From Acidimicrobiia bacterium (GTDB lineage Bacteria; Actinomycetota; Acidimicrobiia; Acidimicrobiales; Poriferisodalaceae): 64,000 nt of DNA. The DNA lies in assembly GCA_022820925.1 (NCBI GenBank), contig JAJEEO010000007.1:149279-213278 (forward strand), given 5' to 3'. Below the pieces are notes generated by a model. It was not told where the DNA came from and did no database searches. It worked only from the letters and a program-made list of their open reading frames with translations. Below, piece by piece: positions 24,884-33,651 of this stretch; the stretch's first letter is position 1, and each line of letters starts with the position of its first letter. Both the position numbers and the translations under genes were made by a program.

Positions 24884-25822
24884 TCAGTCTTGTGCCTCGC
24901 GGAAGCGCGGAAGCACCTCCGCTGCCCAGAACCGTTCGCTTTCCTCGATGTAGCTCATGGGCGAGGCGGCGCTGAGCACGACAGTGCGGGCACCGGCGTC
25001 GATGTACTCCCGCAGCCGCGCTTCGCAGCGGTCGGGATCGCCAGCGATGGCGAACTTGTGGACGAGCTGGGAGAAGTCCTGCGCGTACTGCTTGGACAGT
25101 CGCTCGGCGGCGTACTGGACGGCCGTGTCGTTGTCCTCGTGACAGCAGAAGAACACGAACATGCCGGGCTCCACGGGCGTCGGGTTGCCCTCGTCTTCCC
25201 GGTAGCCGGCGATCGCCTCGATGGACTGCGCGAGCCGCTCGGGCGTGTACATGTACGGCAGCCAGCCGTCGCCGTAGCGGGCCGCGCGCCGCCAGGCTGC
25301 GTCCTGCCGCCCCGAGACCCACACCGGCGGGGGAGTCGCCGGCCTGGGCGCGAGTGTGACGTCGTTCAGAGTGTTGAAGCGGCCCTCGAAGGTCACGTTG
25401 TCCTCGGTCCACAGCCGCTGCATGATCTCGAGCGCCTCGTTGGTGCGGGCGCCGCGTTCGCGCACCGGCACGCCGCAGGCCTCGAACTCCGATGGCATCT
25501 CGCCGCCCACGCCGACGCCGAGGTGGAAGCGGCCGCCCGAGGCCACGTCGAGCGCTGCGCTCAGCTTGGCGCACAGCGCCGCCGGGTACAGCGGGATCAG
25601 CGTGATCGACGTCATCAGCTTGAGCGTGGTGGTGGCGCCCGCGGCCACTGCCAGCGAGATGAAGCCGTTCGAAGTGGGCACATGGAAGAAGACGTGCTCG
25701 CCGGTGGTGGCGTAGTCGTAGCCGAGTGCTTCGATCTCCCGGGCCTGCCCGGCGATGTCGTCGCTGCGGCGGATCGCCAGCCCGAACTCGATCTTGCCGT
25801 TGGCCGTTGTGCCGTCGCTCAT
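24884..25822 (-). CDS. LLM-class (probably F420-dependent) oxidoreductase
   Basis: This is a 312-residue luciferase-like enzyme. It shows IEFGLAIRRSDDIAGQAREIEALGYDYATTGEHVFFH at the N terminus, LDVASGGRFHLGVGVGGEMPSEFEACG in the middle, and TPPPVWVSGRQDAAWRRAARYGDGW. This pattern is typical of actinobacterial F420-dependent LLM subfamilies; the cofactor assignment is inference. The true start is ATG 25822 with AGGGGGACGC before it. The track ORF adds 55 codons that read through a dispersed repeat. The gene leads into the acyl-CoA ligase. Confidence 0.87.
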   Translation of the reverse strand: MSDGTTANGKIEFGLAIRRSDDIAGQAREIEALGYDYATTGEHVFFHVPTSNGFISLAVAAGATTTLKLMTSITLIPLYPAALCAKLSAALDVASGGRFHLGVGVGGEMPSEFEACGVPVRERGARTNEALEIMQRLWTEDNVTFEGRFNTLNDVTLAPRPATPPPVWVSGRQDAAWRRAARYGDGWLPYMYTPERLAQSIEAIAGYREDEGNPTPVEPGMFVFFCCHEDNDTAVQYAAERLSKQYAQDFSQLVHKFAIAGDPDRCEARLREYIDAGARTVVLSAASPMSYIEESERFWAAEVLPRFREAQD

Positions 25823-25840
25823 TGCGTCCCCCTGTACTTG

Positions 25841-25906
25841 CCCGCTCTTGTTCGCTTCGCTCACGGGCCGCTCGGGCCACGGCTTCGCCATCGGCTCAGC
25901 CTCTTG
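25841..25906 (+). repeat. Dispersed intergenic repeat, copy B
   Basis: CCCGCTCTTGTTCGCTtcGCTCACGGGCCGCTCGGGCCACGGCTTCGCC..CGGCTCAGCCTCTT is nearly identical to copy A at 2525-2590. It lies between divergent starts and points toward the serine hydrolase at 25948. Confidence 0.8.
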
Positions 25907-25947
25907 CCCGCCAGCGAGAACGTAGTCGCGGGTGCTAGGCCAAGGCC

Positions 25948-27087
25948 GTGAGCACAACAACTGACGCCCCGTCCACTGTCCAACCATCCCGCATCGACGC
26001 GCTGCTCGACCGCTGCAAGCGCGAGGTCGAATCGGGGCTCCTGCCGAGCTGTCAGGTTGCGGTCGGCTTCGAAGGCGAGATCGTCGCGCAGGCCACCTAC
26101 GGCGATGCCACCGACGAGACCCGCTATTGCATCTTCTCGGCTACCAAGCCGTTCGTGGCCTCGGTGATGTGGCAGCTCATCAGCGAGGGATTGGTGGAGC
26201 TCGACGCCACCGCCGCGAGCTACGTGCCGGCGTTCGGCGAGAACGGCAAGGACCAGATCACGGTGGAGCAGGTGATGCTGCACACGTCGGGCTTCCCGCA
26301 TGCGCCGCTGAAGCCGCCGGAGTGGGACACGTCGGAGTCGCGGCTGGTGGCCATGGCGAACTGGCGGCTCAACTGGGAACCCGGCACCCGCTACGAGTAC
26401 CACCCGACCTCAGCGCACTGGGTGTTGGCAGAGATCATCAACGCGGTCACCGGCAACGACTTCCGCGACGAGGTGCACGACCGGGTCACCGGCCCGCTGG
26501 GGCTGGGTCGCCTGCTGGGCCTGGCGCCCGACGATCAGGACGGCATCGCGGAGCTGATCCTGGTGGGCGAGCCGGCCACGCCCGACGAGCTCGAGGCGAC
26601 GTTCGGCGTGCGGGAACTGCCCATGACCGAGGTCACCAACGAGGCAATCCTGCGGTTCAACGAGCCGACCGTGCGCGAGGTGGGCGTGCCCGGCGGCGGC
26701 GGGTTCGGCACCGCGGTCGATCTGGCGCTCTTCTACCAGGGCCTGCTCCACAACCCCGACGAACTGTGGGACCCCGGCATGCTGGCCACTGGCACGGGCG
26801 AGGTCCGCAACACGATGCCCGACCCGATGGGCATGCCCGCCAACCGCTCGATCGGGCTGTTCCTGGCGGGCGACGACGGTATGTCGAACATGCGGGGGCT
26901 GGGACGCACCGTGTCGCCGATGGCGTTCGGCCACAACGGCGCCGGCGGGCAGCTCGCCTGGGGCGACCCAGCCACGGGCCTGTCGCTCGGCTACACCACC
27001 AACGGCTACGACGAGCACGAGGTGCGCCAGCCCCGCCGCGACACGGCGATCGGCAGCCTCGCCGGGCTCTGCACCACCCCCGGCTGA
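25948..27087 (+). CDS. Serine hydrolase, beta-lactamase class C / esterase-like
   Basis: This is a 379-residue member of the penicillin-binding-protein-like serine hydrolases (beta-lactamase Pfam family). The nucleophile motif SxxK is Ser64-Ala-Thr-Lys67 in CIFSATKPF. The second motif Tyr is likely in YEYHPTSAHW, where Tyr-x-Asn is not strict. The third motif region is FGHNGAGGQLAWGDP. Members are mostly esterases or peptidases rather than antibiotic-resistance enzymes. No signal peptide is seen. The start is a GTG with a TAGGCC box 6 bases upstream, a weaker form of the leaderless pattern. Confidence 0.85.
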   Translation: MSTTTDAPSTVQPSRIDALLDRCKREVESGLLPSCQVAVGFEGEIVAQATYGDATDETRYCIFSATKPFVASVMWQLISEGLVELDATAASYVPAFGENGKDQITVEQVMLHTSGFPHAPLKPPEWDTSESRLVAMANWRLNWEPGTRYEYHPTSAHWVLAEIINAVTGNDFRDEVHDRVTGPLGLGRLLGLAPDDQDGIAELILVGEPATPDELEATFGVRELPMTEVTNEAILRFNEPTVREVGVPGGGGFGTAVDLALFYQGLLHNPDELWDPGMLATGTGEVRNTMPDPMGMPANRSIGLFLAGDDGMSNMRGLGRTVSPMAFGHNGAGGQLAWGDPATGLSLGYTTNGYDEHEVRQPRRDTAIGSLAGLCTTPG

Positions 27088-27133
27088 GCACCCCTGACCG
27101 ACCGCTGTCGCCAACGTGGTAGCAACGGGGGCG

Positions 27134-27850
27134 ATGCGGCTTCTCGTTCTCCAGCACATCGACTGCGAGCATCCCGGCCGGCTGCGCGACTTCCTGCAGG
27201 CCGACGGCGTGGAGTGGACTGCGGTGGAGCTCGACGACGGCGAGCCCATCCCGCCGCTGGAGGACTACGACGCCATGTGGGTGATGGGCGGCCCGATGGA
27301 CGTGTGGGACGTGGAGGAGTGCCCGTGGCTGGTGCCCGAGAAACGCGCCATCCGCCGCTGGGTGCGTGAGCTGCAGCGACCCTTCCTGGGGCTGTGCTTG
27401 GGGCACCAGCTGCTGGCTGATGCGCTCGGCGGTACCTGCGGCCCCCAGCGCCCGCCCGAGATCGGCGTGCTGGCTGTGGATCTCACGCCGGAGGGCCGCA
27501 GCGATCCGATCTTCCGCCAGATGGGCGATCGCCAGCACGCCCTGCAATGGCACTCGGTGCAGGTGGCGCAGCCGCCCGACGATGCAGTCGTGCTGGCCAG
27601 CTCCCCGGAGTGCCGGGTGCAGGCGATGCGGGTCGGCCCCCGGGCGTGGTCGATGCAGTACCACGTCGAGGTGGAGGACGACACCGTGCGCAACTGGGGC
27701 GCCATCGACGCCTACCGCGAGGCCTTGGAGTCGACGCTCGGCCCCGGCTCGCTCGATGCCCTCGGCGCCGACGCCGACCGCGCGATGGAGAGCTTCGCCG
27801 CCGACGCCGAGCAGCTCTACCGCAACTTCATGGCCGCAGCGTTCGACTAA
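27134..27850 (+). CDS. Class I glutamine amidotransferase-like protein
   Basis: This is a 238-residue stand-alone GATase1 domain, similar to the glutaminase half of GMP synthase and its free-standing relatives. The catalytic Cys88 is in GLCLGHQLLADALGG, and His and Glu are expected in MQYHVEVED. MGGPMDVWDVEECPWL is typical of this subgroup. I start at ATG 27134 (MRLLVLQHID), six codons inside the track ORF, because the fold begins there. The role is unknown; no synthetase partner is adjacent. Confidence 0.85.
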   Translation: MRLLVLQHIDCEHPGRLRDFLQADGVEWTAVELDDGEPIPPLEDYDAMWVMGGPMDVWDVEECPWLVPEKRAIRRWVRELQRPFLGLCLGHQLLADALGGTCGPQRPPEIGVLAVDLTPEGRSDPIFRQMGDRQHALQWHSVQVAQPPDDAVVLASSPECRVQAMRVGPRAWSMQYHVEVEDDTVRNWGAIDAYREALESTLGPGSLDALGADADRAMESFAADAEQLYRNFMAAAFD

Positions 27851-27869
27851 CCCACCTTCGCCTTCACTT

Positions 27870-27936
27870 CCCGCTCTTGTTCCCGTACTTCATGCGATTG
27901 GGCTCACGGGCCGCTCGGGCCCGGGCCCAGCCTCTT
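27870..27936 (+). repeat. Dispersed intergenic repeat, copy C (diverged)
   Basis: CCCGCTCTTGTTC, then an 18-base variable stretch, then GCTCACGGGCCGCTCGGGCC and CCAGCCTCTT match copies A and B. It is again non-coding and oriented toward a downstream start, the CoA-transferase at 27994. Confidence 0.7.
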
Positions 27937-27978
27937 GGCAGGGGCCCTCTCACCATCGTGTGCTGCGATAGTCGGGGC

Positions 27979-27984
27979 TAGCTT
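27979..27984 (+). promoter_or_regulatory. -10-like box TAGCTT before 27994
   Basis: TAGCTT lies 9 bases before the ATG of the CoA-transferase gene. Without a Shine-Dalgarno this fits a very short or absent leader. Confidence 0.4.
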
Positions 27985-27993
27985 CGGGCTGTC

Positions 27994-30507
27994 ATGAACC
28001 AGCCGGTCAACCCTCATGGTCGCGACTCCTCGACCGTCCACGGGGCGCTGTCGGGATTGCGTGTGGTCGACCTGACCGGGGACGCAGGCCGGTTCGCGAC
28101 AAAGCTGCTGACCGAGATGGGCGCCGACGTGGTGAGGGTCGGCACCGGGCCGTCGGGCCTGCCGCTGGCAGATCCGGCTGCAGCAGCGCTGGGCGGCGTC
28201 GCCGACTGGTGGTACGACGGCGGCAAGCGCCGATGCCGTGTGGACCTGGGCACTGCTGAAGGCCAAGACGCCTACCGCCGGTTGGCTGCTGCGGCCGACG
28301 TCGTCGTGGAGACCGAGCGCCCCGGCCGGCTGGCCGACGCGGGCCTCGACTACCCCGACATCAGCGCCGACAACCCGGCGCTCGTGCAGGTGTCGATCAC
28401 GCCGTTCGGGCGCACGGGACCGCGGGCGCAATGGCTCGGCTCGGACCTCGTGGCCGCCGCGATGGGCGGGATGATGGCGCTCACGGGCCTCGCCGACCGC
28501 CCGCTCAACGTGTGGGGCCGCCAGGCGCACAACTACGCGGGCTTCGTGGCGGCCACTTCGGGCGTTGCGGCAGCGTTGTCGGCCCGTGCCACAGGCCAGG
28601 GTGCGCACCTGGATCTGTCCGTGCACGAGACGGTCACGGGTTCGATCGAGAACCTATTCATGCAGTACTTCTTCGACGACCTGCTGCCGCTGCCCAAGGT
28701 GGCCCCGCGCCAGGGCGCCCTGCACTGGCTGCGCGCCTACGACTTGGCCGAGTGTGTGGGCGGCGACGGCGGCTACGTCATGATCACGCCGACGCCGACC
28801 CCCGACCTGCTGCTGGAGTGGATGGCCTCCACGGGGGCCGACGAGGTCGACAAGTGGATCGGCCTCGACCCGGGCGAGCTGCTGCTCAGCGTCGATGAGG
28901 TCATGGATGCCGTCCGGCGCTGGATCGCCCCGCAGGATGCGCGCGAGGTCTGGTGGGAAGCGCAGGAGCGGCACGTGGCCTTCGGCGGGGTGCTCGACAT
29001 CGCTGAGGTCTGCGCGAACCCGCAGTTCGCGCACCGTGAGTTCTTCGCCGACGTCGTCCCACCCGGCAGGACCGCTGCGAACGGATCACTGGTATCGGAT
29101 GGATCGATGGACGCGGGAGCCCGCAGCACTGCCGGCGCTGTGACGTTGCCGGCTCGCTTGGTGCGGTGGAGCGATTCGGGTCGATCCGGATCCGTGCCGC
29201 CCCGCCCCCCGGCTGCTGAGGACACATCGCTCGAAGAGATCCTGGCGTCGTGGGCGGCGCCCGCAGGCGAGGCTCGCAACGGCGACGTCGGCAGCCTGGC
29301 CGGAGCAGCGTCGTCGGGGAACGACGGCGATCGGCGTCCGCTGGACGGCATCCGTGTGGCCGATTTCACCTGGGTGTTGGCGGGGCCGTCGGCCACGAAG
29401 CTGCTCGGCGACTTGGGCGCCGACGTGATTCGCATCCAGAGCGAGGAGCGCTCCACCATCGTCAACTCGCCGGACTTCCCCTACTACTTCGTGTGGAACC
29501 GGTCCAAGCGCAGCGCCACGCTCGACATGAAGCATCCCGACGCCCTGGCGGCAGCCCGGCGGCTGATCGAGACGTGCGACGTGCTCATCGAGAACTTCAG
29601 CGCCGGTGTGCTCGACTCGTGGGGCCTCGACTGGGAGACCGTGCACGAGTGGAACCCGCGGCTCGTGTACGTGACGATGTCGGGCTGCGGCCATGACGGA
29701 CCGTGGCGCCACGTCATCTCGTACGCGCCGACCGTGCATGCCGTGAGCGGCATCACCCATCTGACCAACTTCGCCGACCGCGGCGACGTGGGCCCGGGCT
29801 TCTCGCTCAACGATCACCTGGCCGGCTTCGCGGCGGCGGTCTCGACCGTGGGTGCGCTATACGCCCGCGAGCGCACCGGCGAGGGGCAGCGCATCGACAT
29901 GGCCCAGCTCGAAGTGGGCACCTACGCAATCGGCGCCGCGATCATCCGCCAATCGGCCGGGGTGTTGTCGCCGCGTCCCGAGGGCAATCGCGACGGCCTT
30001 GCCGACCATGTGCCCAACGAGGTGTACGCGACGGGCGACGGCTTCGTGGCCGTGACGGTGGCCGAGCCGGCGCAGTGGCTCGGGCTTGTCGGCCTGCTCG
30101 CTGATCCGCGGCTGGACGATCCGTCGCTCGTCACCGAGGCGGCCCGCCGCGACCGCAGGTCGATGATCGATGCCGTGCTGGGGGGATGGGCCGCCGGTCG
30201 CACCGCAGCCGAAGCAGCCGATGCGTTGCAGTCTGCCGGTGTGCCGGCGGGCCCTGTGCAGAGCTCACACCAGCTGTACGCCGACGATCCCCAGCACGCC
30301 GAGCGGGGCTTCTGGCAGCCCGTCGAGCACGCGGTCTTCGGCGAGCGGACCGTTGACGCGTTCGCGGGGCTGTGGAACGGCAGGCGCTGGACGCCCCGCC
30401 ATCTCAGCCCCGCGTACTTGGGCGAGCACAACTTCGAGGTCTGGGCCGATGCCGGCTACTCGCCAGAGGAGATTGCCGAGGGCATCGGCGACGGCCTGTT
30501 CCGCTGA
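27994..30507 (+). CDS. Fused double family III CoA-transferase (CaiB/BaiF)
   Basis: This 837-residue protein contains two complete CaiB/BaiF domains (about 17-400 and 445-830) joined by an Asp/Ser-rich linker. Each keeps the catalytic Asp of the family: Asp207 in GQGAHLDLSVHE and Asp635 in GQRIDMAQLE. The domain starts are SGLRVVDLTGDAGRFATKLL.EMGADVVRV and DGIRVADFTWVLAGPSATKLLGDLGADVIRI. Family III enzymes move CoA between carboxylic acids as interlocked dimers, so a fusion could form a pseudo-dimer. The acid substrate is unknown. Two similar fusions follow at 31098 and 36131. Confidence 0.9.
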   Translation: MNQPVNPHGRDSSTVHGALSGLRVVDLTGDAGRFATKLLTEMGADVVRVGTGPSGLPLADPAAAALGGVADWWYDGGKRRCRVDLGTAEGQDAYRRLAAAADVVVETERPGRLADAGLDYPDISADNPALVQVSITPFGRTGPRAQWLGSDLVAAAMGGMMALTGLADRPLNVWGRQAHNYAGFVAATSGVAAALSARATGQGAHLDLSVHETVTGSIENLFMQYFFDDLLPLPKVAPRQGALHWLRAYDLAECVGGDGGYVMITPTPTPDLLLEWMASTGADEVDKWIGLDPGELLLSVDEVMDAVRRWIAPQDAREVWWEAQERHVAFGGVLDIAEVCANPQFAHREFFADVVPPGRTAANGSLVSDGSMDAGARSTAGAVTLPARLVRWSDSGRSGSVPPRPPAAEDTSLEEILASWAAPAGEARNGDVGSLAGAASSGNDGDRRPLDGIRVADFTWVLAGPSATKLLGDLGADVIRIQSEERSTIVNSPDFPYYFVWNRSKRSATLDMKHPDALAAARRLIETCDVLIENFSAGVLDSWGLDWETVHEWNPRLVYVTMSGCGHDGPWRHVISYAPTVHAVSGITHLTNFADRGDVGPGFSLNDHLAGFAAAVSTVGALYARERTGEGQRIDMAQLEVGTYAIGAAIIRQSAGVLSPRPEGNRDGLADHVPNEVYATGDGFVAVTVAEPAQWLGLVGLLADPRLDDPSLVTEAARRDRRSMIDAVLGGWAAGRTAAEAADALQSAGVPAGPVQSSHQLYADDPQHAERGFWQPVEHAVFGERTVDAFAGLWNGRRWTPRHLSPAYLGEHNFEVWADAGYSPEEIAEGIGDGLFR

Positions 30508-30564
30508 GCCGCCGCGCCGGCAGGCGGGTCACCAAGCAGCCGTCGAAGCTGATCGAGCCGGCCG

Positions 30565-31065
30565 TCAGCCTGCGGCGATCTCCGCGATCAGCGAGAGGAT
30601 CGCGTCCGAGGTCTCGCGGTCCTGTTCGATCCGGTCGTCGGTCTCGTAGGTGATCTTGCGGGCGATGCGCGTGCCCGAGTCGCTGACGGCCGCGATGTGC
30701 GCCCGGTCCTCGCCCCGACGGGGCGGATCGGTTACCAGCGCGGCCGTGCACGAGATGCCCGCCAGGGGCCACGGCTCCGTGCCCGGCTTGGGCGTCGAGA
30801 CGAGGTACTGCGCCCGGGCCAGGCAGCCGTCGGCCATCGCGAGCGCGGCCTCATCGGACACGTGCGGCTCCAGCTCCGAGCCCATCACTTCGTAGAGCGA
30901 CTTCACCGAGTACGGCACGCCGGCCTCGAGGATCGTGCGCGAGCCGCCCGGCACCGTCAGCAGATCGCTGAGTGCCAGCATCCCGCCCCCAGTCACCGAC
31001 AGCACGATTCGCAGCGGCGAGTCATGGATCGCCCGGATCGTTGCCAAGCGCTCGTCAGCGTTCAT
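30565..31065 (-). CDS. CinA C-terminal-domain-like protein
   Basis: This is a 166-residue protein related to the CinA C-terminal (nicotinamide-nucleotide amidohydrolase-like) domain. Supporting segments are LSVTGGGMLALSDLLTVPGGSRTILEAGVPYS, DEAALAMADGCLARA and GISCTAALVTDPPRRGEDRAHIA. Stand-alone relatives in actinobacteria are uncharacterised, so enzymatic activity is not certain. It lies 32 bp downstream of the CoA-transferase at 31098-33557 on the same strand, and GGAACCGG precedes the ATG, so the two are likely one transcript. Confidence 0.75.
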   Translation of the reverse strand: MNADERLATIRAIHDSPLRIVLSVTGGGMLALSDLLTVPGGSRTILEAGVPYSVKSLYEVMGSELEPHVSDEAALAMADGCLARAQYLVSTPKPGTEPWPLAGISCTAALVTDPPRRGEDRAHIAAVSDSGTRIARKITYETDDRIEQDRETSDAILSLIAEIAAG

Positions 31066-31097
31066 GTGCCGGTTCCTTTCGCAATGCAGATCGGCGT

Positions 31098-33557
31098 TCA
31101 GCCGATGGCGCCGGCTATGGCGAGCTCGACAACGCGGTCGTCGTCGTAGCCGAGGATGTCCCGCAGGACCAAGTCGTTGTGCTCGCCCAGGCTCGGGCCT
31201 GACCTGGTGACGGCGTGGGGCGTGCTGGCGAGCTGCAGGCGGGGGGCTTCCACGACCATGCGCTCATGCACCGGATGCTGCACGTCCATCCAGTGGCCGC
31301 GGTGGATGAGCTGCGGATCGGCGAAGCAGCCGAGACTGTTCTGGCTGGCGTGCGCGGGCACGCCAGCGGCCTGCAGCACGGCTTCGGCTTCAGCCGGTGT
31401 GCGCCCGGCGGCCCAGGCCGCGACGGCAGCGTCGACTTCTGCGCTGCGCGCGAGTCGTCCAGCTGCGTCGAGGCCAGCCAACTCAGCCGGCACGGGCTGG
31501 CAGTCGCGGTCGAGCACTCCGCACAGCGACTCCCACTGGTGCTCGGTTTCGCACACCACGGCGACCCACGCCTCTGGCGGCTCGAGCGGGTTGTCTGCGT
31601 CGGCGTCGCCTGGGTCGCAGGGGTACATCGCGTGGGGGCACATGTGTTCATCGGCGTTGCCCATCCGCGTCGCAGCGGCGCCGTTGACGGTGTGGGAGAG
31701 CACTTCGGTCGCGAGGAAGTGGATCGCTGCTTCGGCTTGGGCGAAGTCGAGATGCTGCCCACGTCCGTCGGGATCGGCGTCACGGGCGTCGAGGGCTGCG
31801 AGCAGCAGGGGCACCATGTACTGCGGGGTGACGTAGTCGGTGTAGGCGAGGAACGGTCCCGCCGGTGCCCGGTCCGGCCAGCCGGTCATCTCGTAGTAGC
31901 CGGTGATGGCGCCGGCCAGGTTGCCGAAGCCGGCGAACGTGGCGAGCGGTCCGGTCTGGCCCATCAGGCTGGTGCTCAGCAGAATCAGTCCCGGGTTGCG
32001 GGCCGCCAGCGTCTCGTAGCCGATGCCCCAGTCGTCGAGCGTGCCAGGCGTATACGACTCGACGTAGATGTCGGCCCACTCCGCCAGGTCGCACAGCACG
32101 TCGCGGCCCTCGGCGGTGTTGAGATCGATGGTCACGCCGAGCTTGCCCGCGTTGAGCGTGCCGTACTGGATCGAGGCATCGGGCCCCATGTCGCCCCTCA
32201 GGCCGCCGCCGCTGCCGCGTGCGGCGTCGAACCGTGCCGGTCCTTCCACCTTGATGACGGTGGCGCCGAAGTCGGCGAGCACCCGCGTCGTGAACGGCCC
32301 GGCGTACACCCAGGTGGTGTCGAGCACCTTGATCCCCTCGAGAGGCCTCGGGCTCGACGGATCGCCGGCGCCGTTGCGCAGCTGCTCGGCGGCGTCCAGC
32401 AGCGCCGAGCGCGGCTTCGCTTTGGCCGCCGCGGTGTGAGCGCCGAGTTCGGGCGGCGCGCCGAGGGCGCGCAGCGGCGTACGGCTGGGAATGCACCAAG
32501 CGCCGGGGGTGATCACGCTGCCCCAGGCAGGATCATCGACGGCATCCCAGTAACCGCGCTCGGCGAAGTGCTCCACCTCGGTCAGCTCGGCTGGGGTGTA
32601 CACGGGTGCCAGCAGCAGTTCGCGGCGCTGCGCTTCTGCGAAGAGCTCGGCGCGGGTCCGTGTGCTCGTCAAGCGGGTGATGGCGGCCTTGGTCTGTTCG
32701 AGCTGGCCCGGCGCAACCTCGGGATCGGTGAACAGGCGCATCCCGAACTCGACCCAGTCGAGTGCGGCGAGCTCGTCGTCGCAGCAGCCGTTCTCGTGCA
32801 CCCAGTCCATCAGCCGCTTGGTGAAACGACCGATGGTGTCGCCGAACAGCAGCGTGATCGAGACGTAGCCGTCCGACGCCGGATACACGAACTGCAGGTG
32901 GAAGTTGAGAATGAGGATCCCGCCTGAGGTTCGCCGGGCCGACGGGTATTCGTTGGGGGCGTGGATGATGCCGGGGAAGGCCGTCTGCATCATCGCCTGC
33001 TGTGCGGAGATGTCGACGTGCTGGCCGTAGCCGCTGCGGTCGCGCTGGCGCAGAGCGAGCGCGGTGCCGACTGCGGCATGGGATCCGGCGTGCAGCCAGC
33101 TTTGCGGGGCCGTGATGCGCAGCGGCGCTCGGTCTGCGTCGCCGGTGATGGCCGCGCTGCAGGCAGCCGCCGCGATGGTGAGGTCAGACGCCGCCCAGCC
33201 GGCCTTGGGTCCCGTGCTGCCGAAGGGTGTGACGGTGGTGTGCACGAGTCCCGGGTTGACGGCCCGCAGGTCGTCATAGCTGAGGCCGAGTCCGGGGTCG
33301 GGCGATTCGATGAGCGCGTCAGCACCGGCCACGAGTTCCATCAGCTCGTTGCGGTCGTCGATGACGCAGCTCTGGGCGCCCCGCCGCAGGTTCCACCAGC
33401 TCAGCGAGGTGCCGTCGGGTCCCGTCTCCCGATGGTCCCTGCCACGCCCGTCGGGACCTTCGACGAGGATCACCTCGGCGCCCAATGAGCCGAGGATCGA
33501 GGTGCACATCGCGCCCCGGTGGTCGGTGAGGTCCAGCACTCGGTATGGCTTCAGCAT
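31098..33557 (-). CDS. Fused double family III CoA-transferase (CaiB/BaiF)
   Basis: This 819-residue tandem CaiB/BaiF protein retains the catalytic Asp in each half: Asp182 in GQHVDISAQQ and Asp604 in GQHLDFAQAE. The first domain begins YRVLDLTDHRGAMC and the second EGIKVLDTTWVYAGPFTTRVLADFGATVIKVEG. It is closer to the copy at 36131 than to the one at 27994. Both share FLATE, HMCPH.MYP and a GHWMDV/EHFVSV region. The start is ATG 33557, preceded by TAGCTT and 7 bases; the track ORF adds 40 codons that overlap the divergent thiolase-like gene. Confidence 0.88.
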   Translation of the reverse strand: MLKPYRVLDLTDHRGAMCTSILGSLGAEVILVEGPDGRGRDHRETGPDGTSLSWWNLRRGAQSCVIDDRNELMELVAGADALIESPDPGLGLSYDDLRAVNPGLVHTTVTPFGSTGPKAGWAASDLTIAAAACSAAITGDADRAPLRITAPQSWLHAGSHAAVGTALALRQRDRSGYGQHVDISAQQAMMQTAFPGIIHAPNEYPSARRTSGGILILNFHLQFVYPASDGYVSITLLFGDTIGRFTKRLMDWVHENGCCDDELAALDWVEFGMRLFTDPEVAPGQLEQTKAAITRLTSTRTRAELFAEAQRRELLLAPVYTPAELTEVEHFAERGYWDAVDDPAWGSVITPGAWCIPSRTPLRALGAPPELGAHTAAAKAKPRSALLDAAEQLRNGAGDPSSPRPLEGIKVLDTTWVYAGPFTTRVLADFGATVIKVEGPARFDAARGSGGGLRGDMGPDASIQYGTLNAGKLGVTIDLNTAEGRDVLCDLAEWADIYVESYTPGTLDDWGIGYETLAARNPGLILLSTSLMGQTGPLATFAGFGNLAGAITGYYEMTGWPDRAPAGPFLAYTDYVTPQYMVPLLLAALDARDADPDGRGQHLDFAQAEAAIHFLATEVLSHTVNGAAATRMGNADEHMCPHAMYPCDPGDADADNPLEPPEAWVAVVCETEHQWESLCGVLDRDCQPVPAELAGLDAAGRLARSAEVDAAVAAWAAGRTPAEAEAVLQAAGVPAHASQNSLGCFADPQLIHRGHWMDVQHPVHERMVVEAPRLQLASTPHAVTRSGPSLGEHNDLVLRDILGYDDDRVVELAIAGAIG

Positions 33558-33564
33558 CGCCGCG

Positions 33565-33570
33565 AAGCTA
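33565..33570 (-). promoter_or_regulatory. -10-like box TAGCTT for a leaderless start at 33557
   Basis: On the minus strand TAGCTT is followed by CGCGGCG and the ATG. It faces the divergent box for 33652 about 70 bp away. Confidence 0.5.
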
Positions 33571-33638
33571 ACGCCCGCTTCCGACGCCGACAGACGACCG
33601 GCGCCGCATTCCGCGGGCACCGCGTCGGGGGCGGCGGC

Positions 33639-33644
33639 TAGCGT
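33639..33644 (+). promoter_or_regulatory. -10-like box TAGCGT for a leaderless start at 33652
   Basis: TAGCGT is followed by GCCGCCG and the ATG of the thiolase-like gene. No Shine-Dalgarno is present. Confidence 0.5.
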
Positions 33645-33651
33645 GCCGCCG

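Noticed and set aside
25948-27087. Interpretation as an antibiotic-resistance beta-lactamase
   Set aside because: It has SxxK but no signal peptide, and the second and third motifs differ from class C enzymes. An esterase-like role is more likely.
31215-32927. 570-codon plus-strand frame
   Set aside because: It is antisense to the second CoA-transferase, with no domain features.
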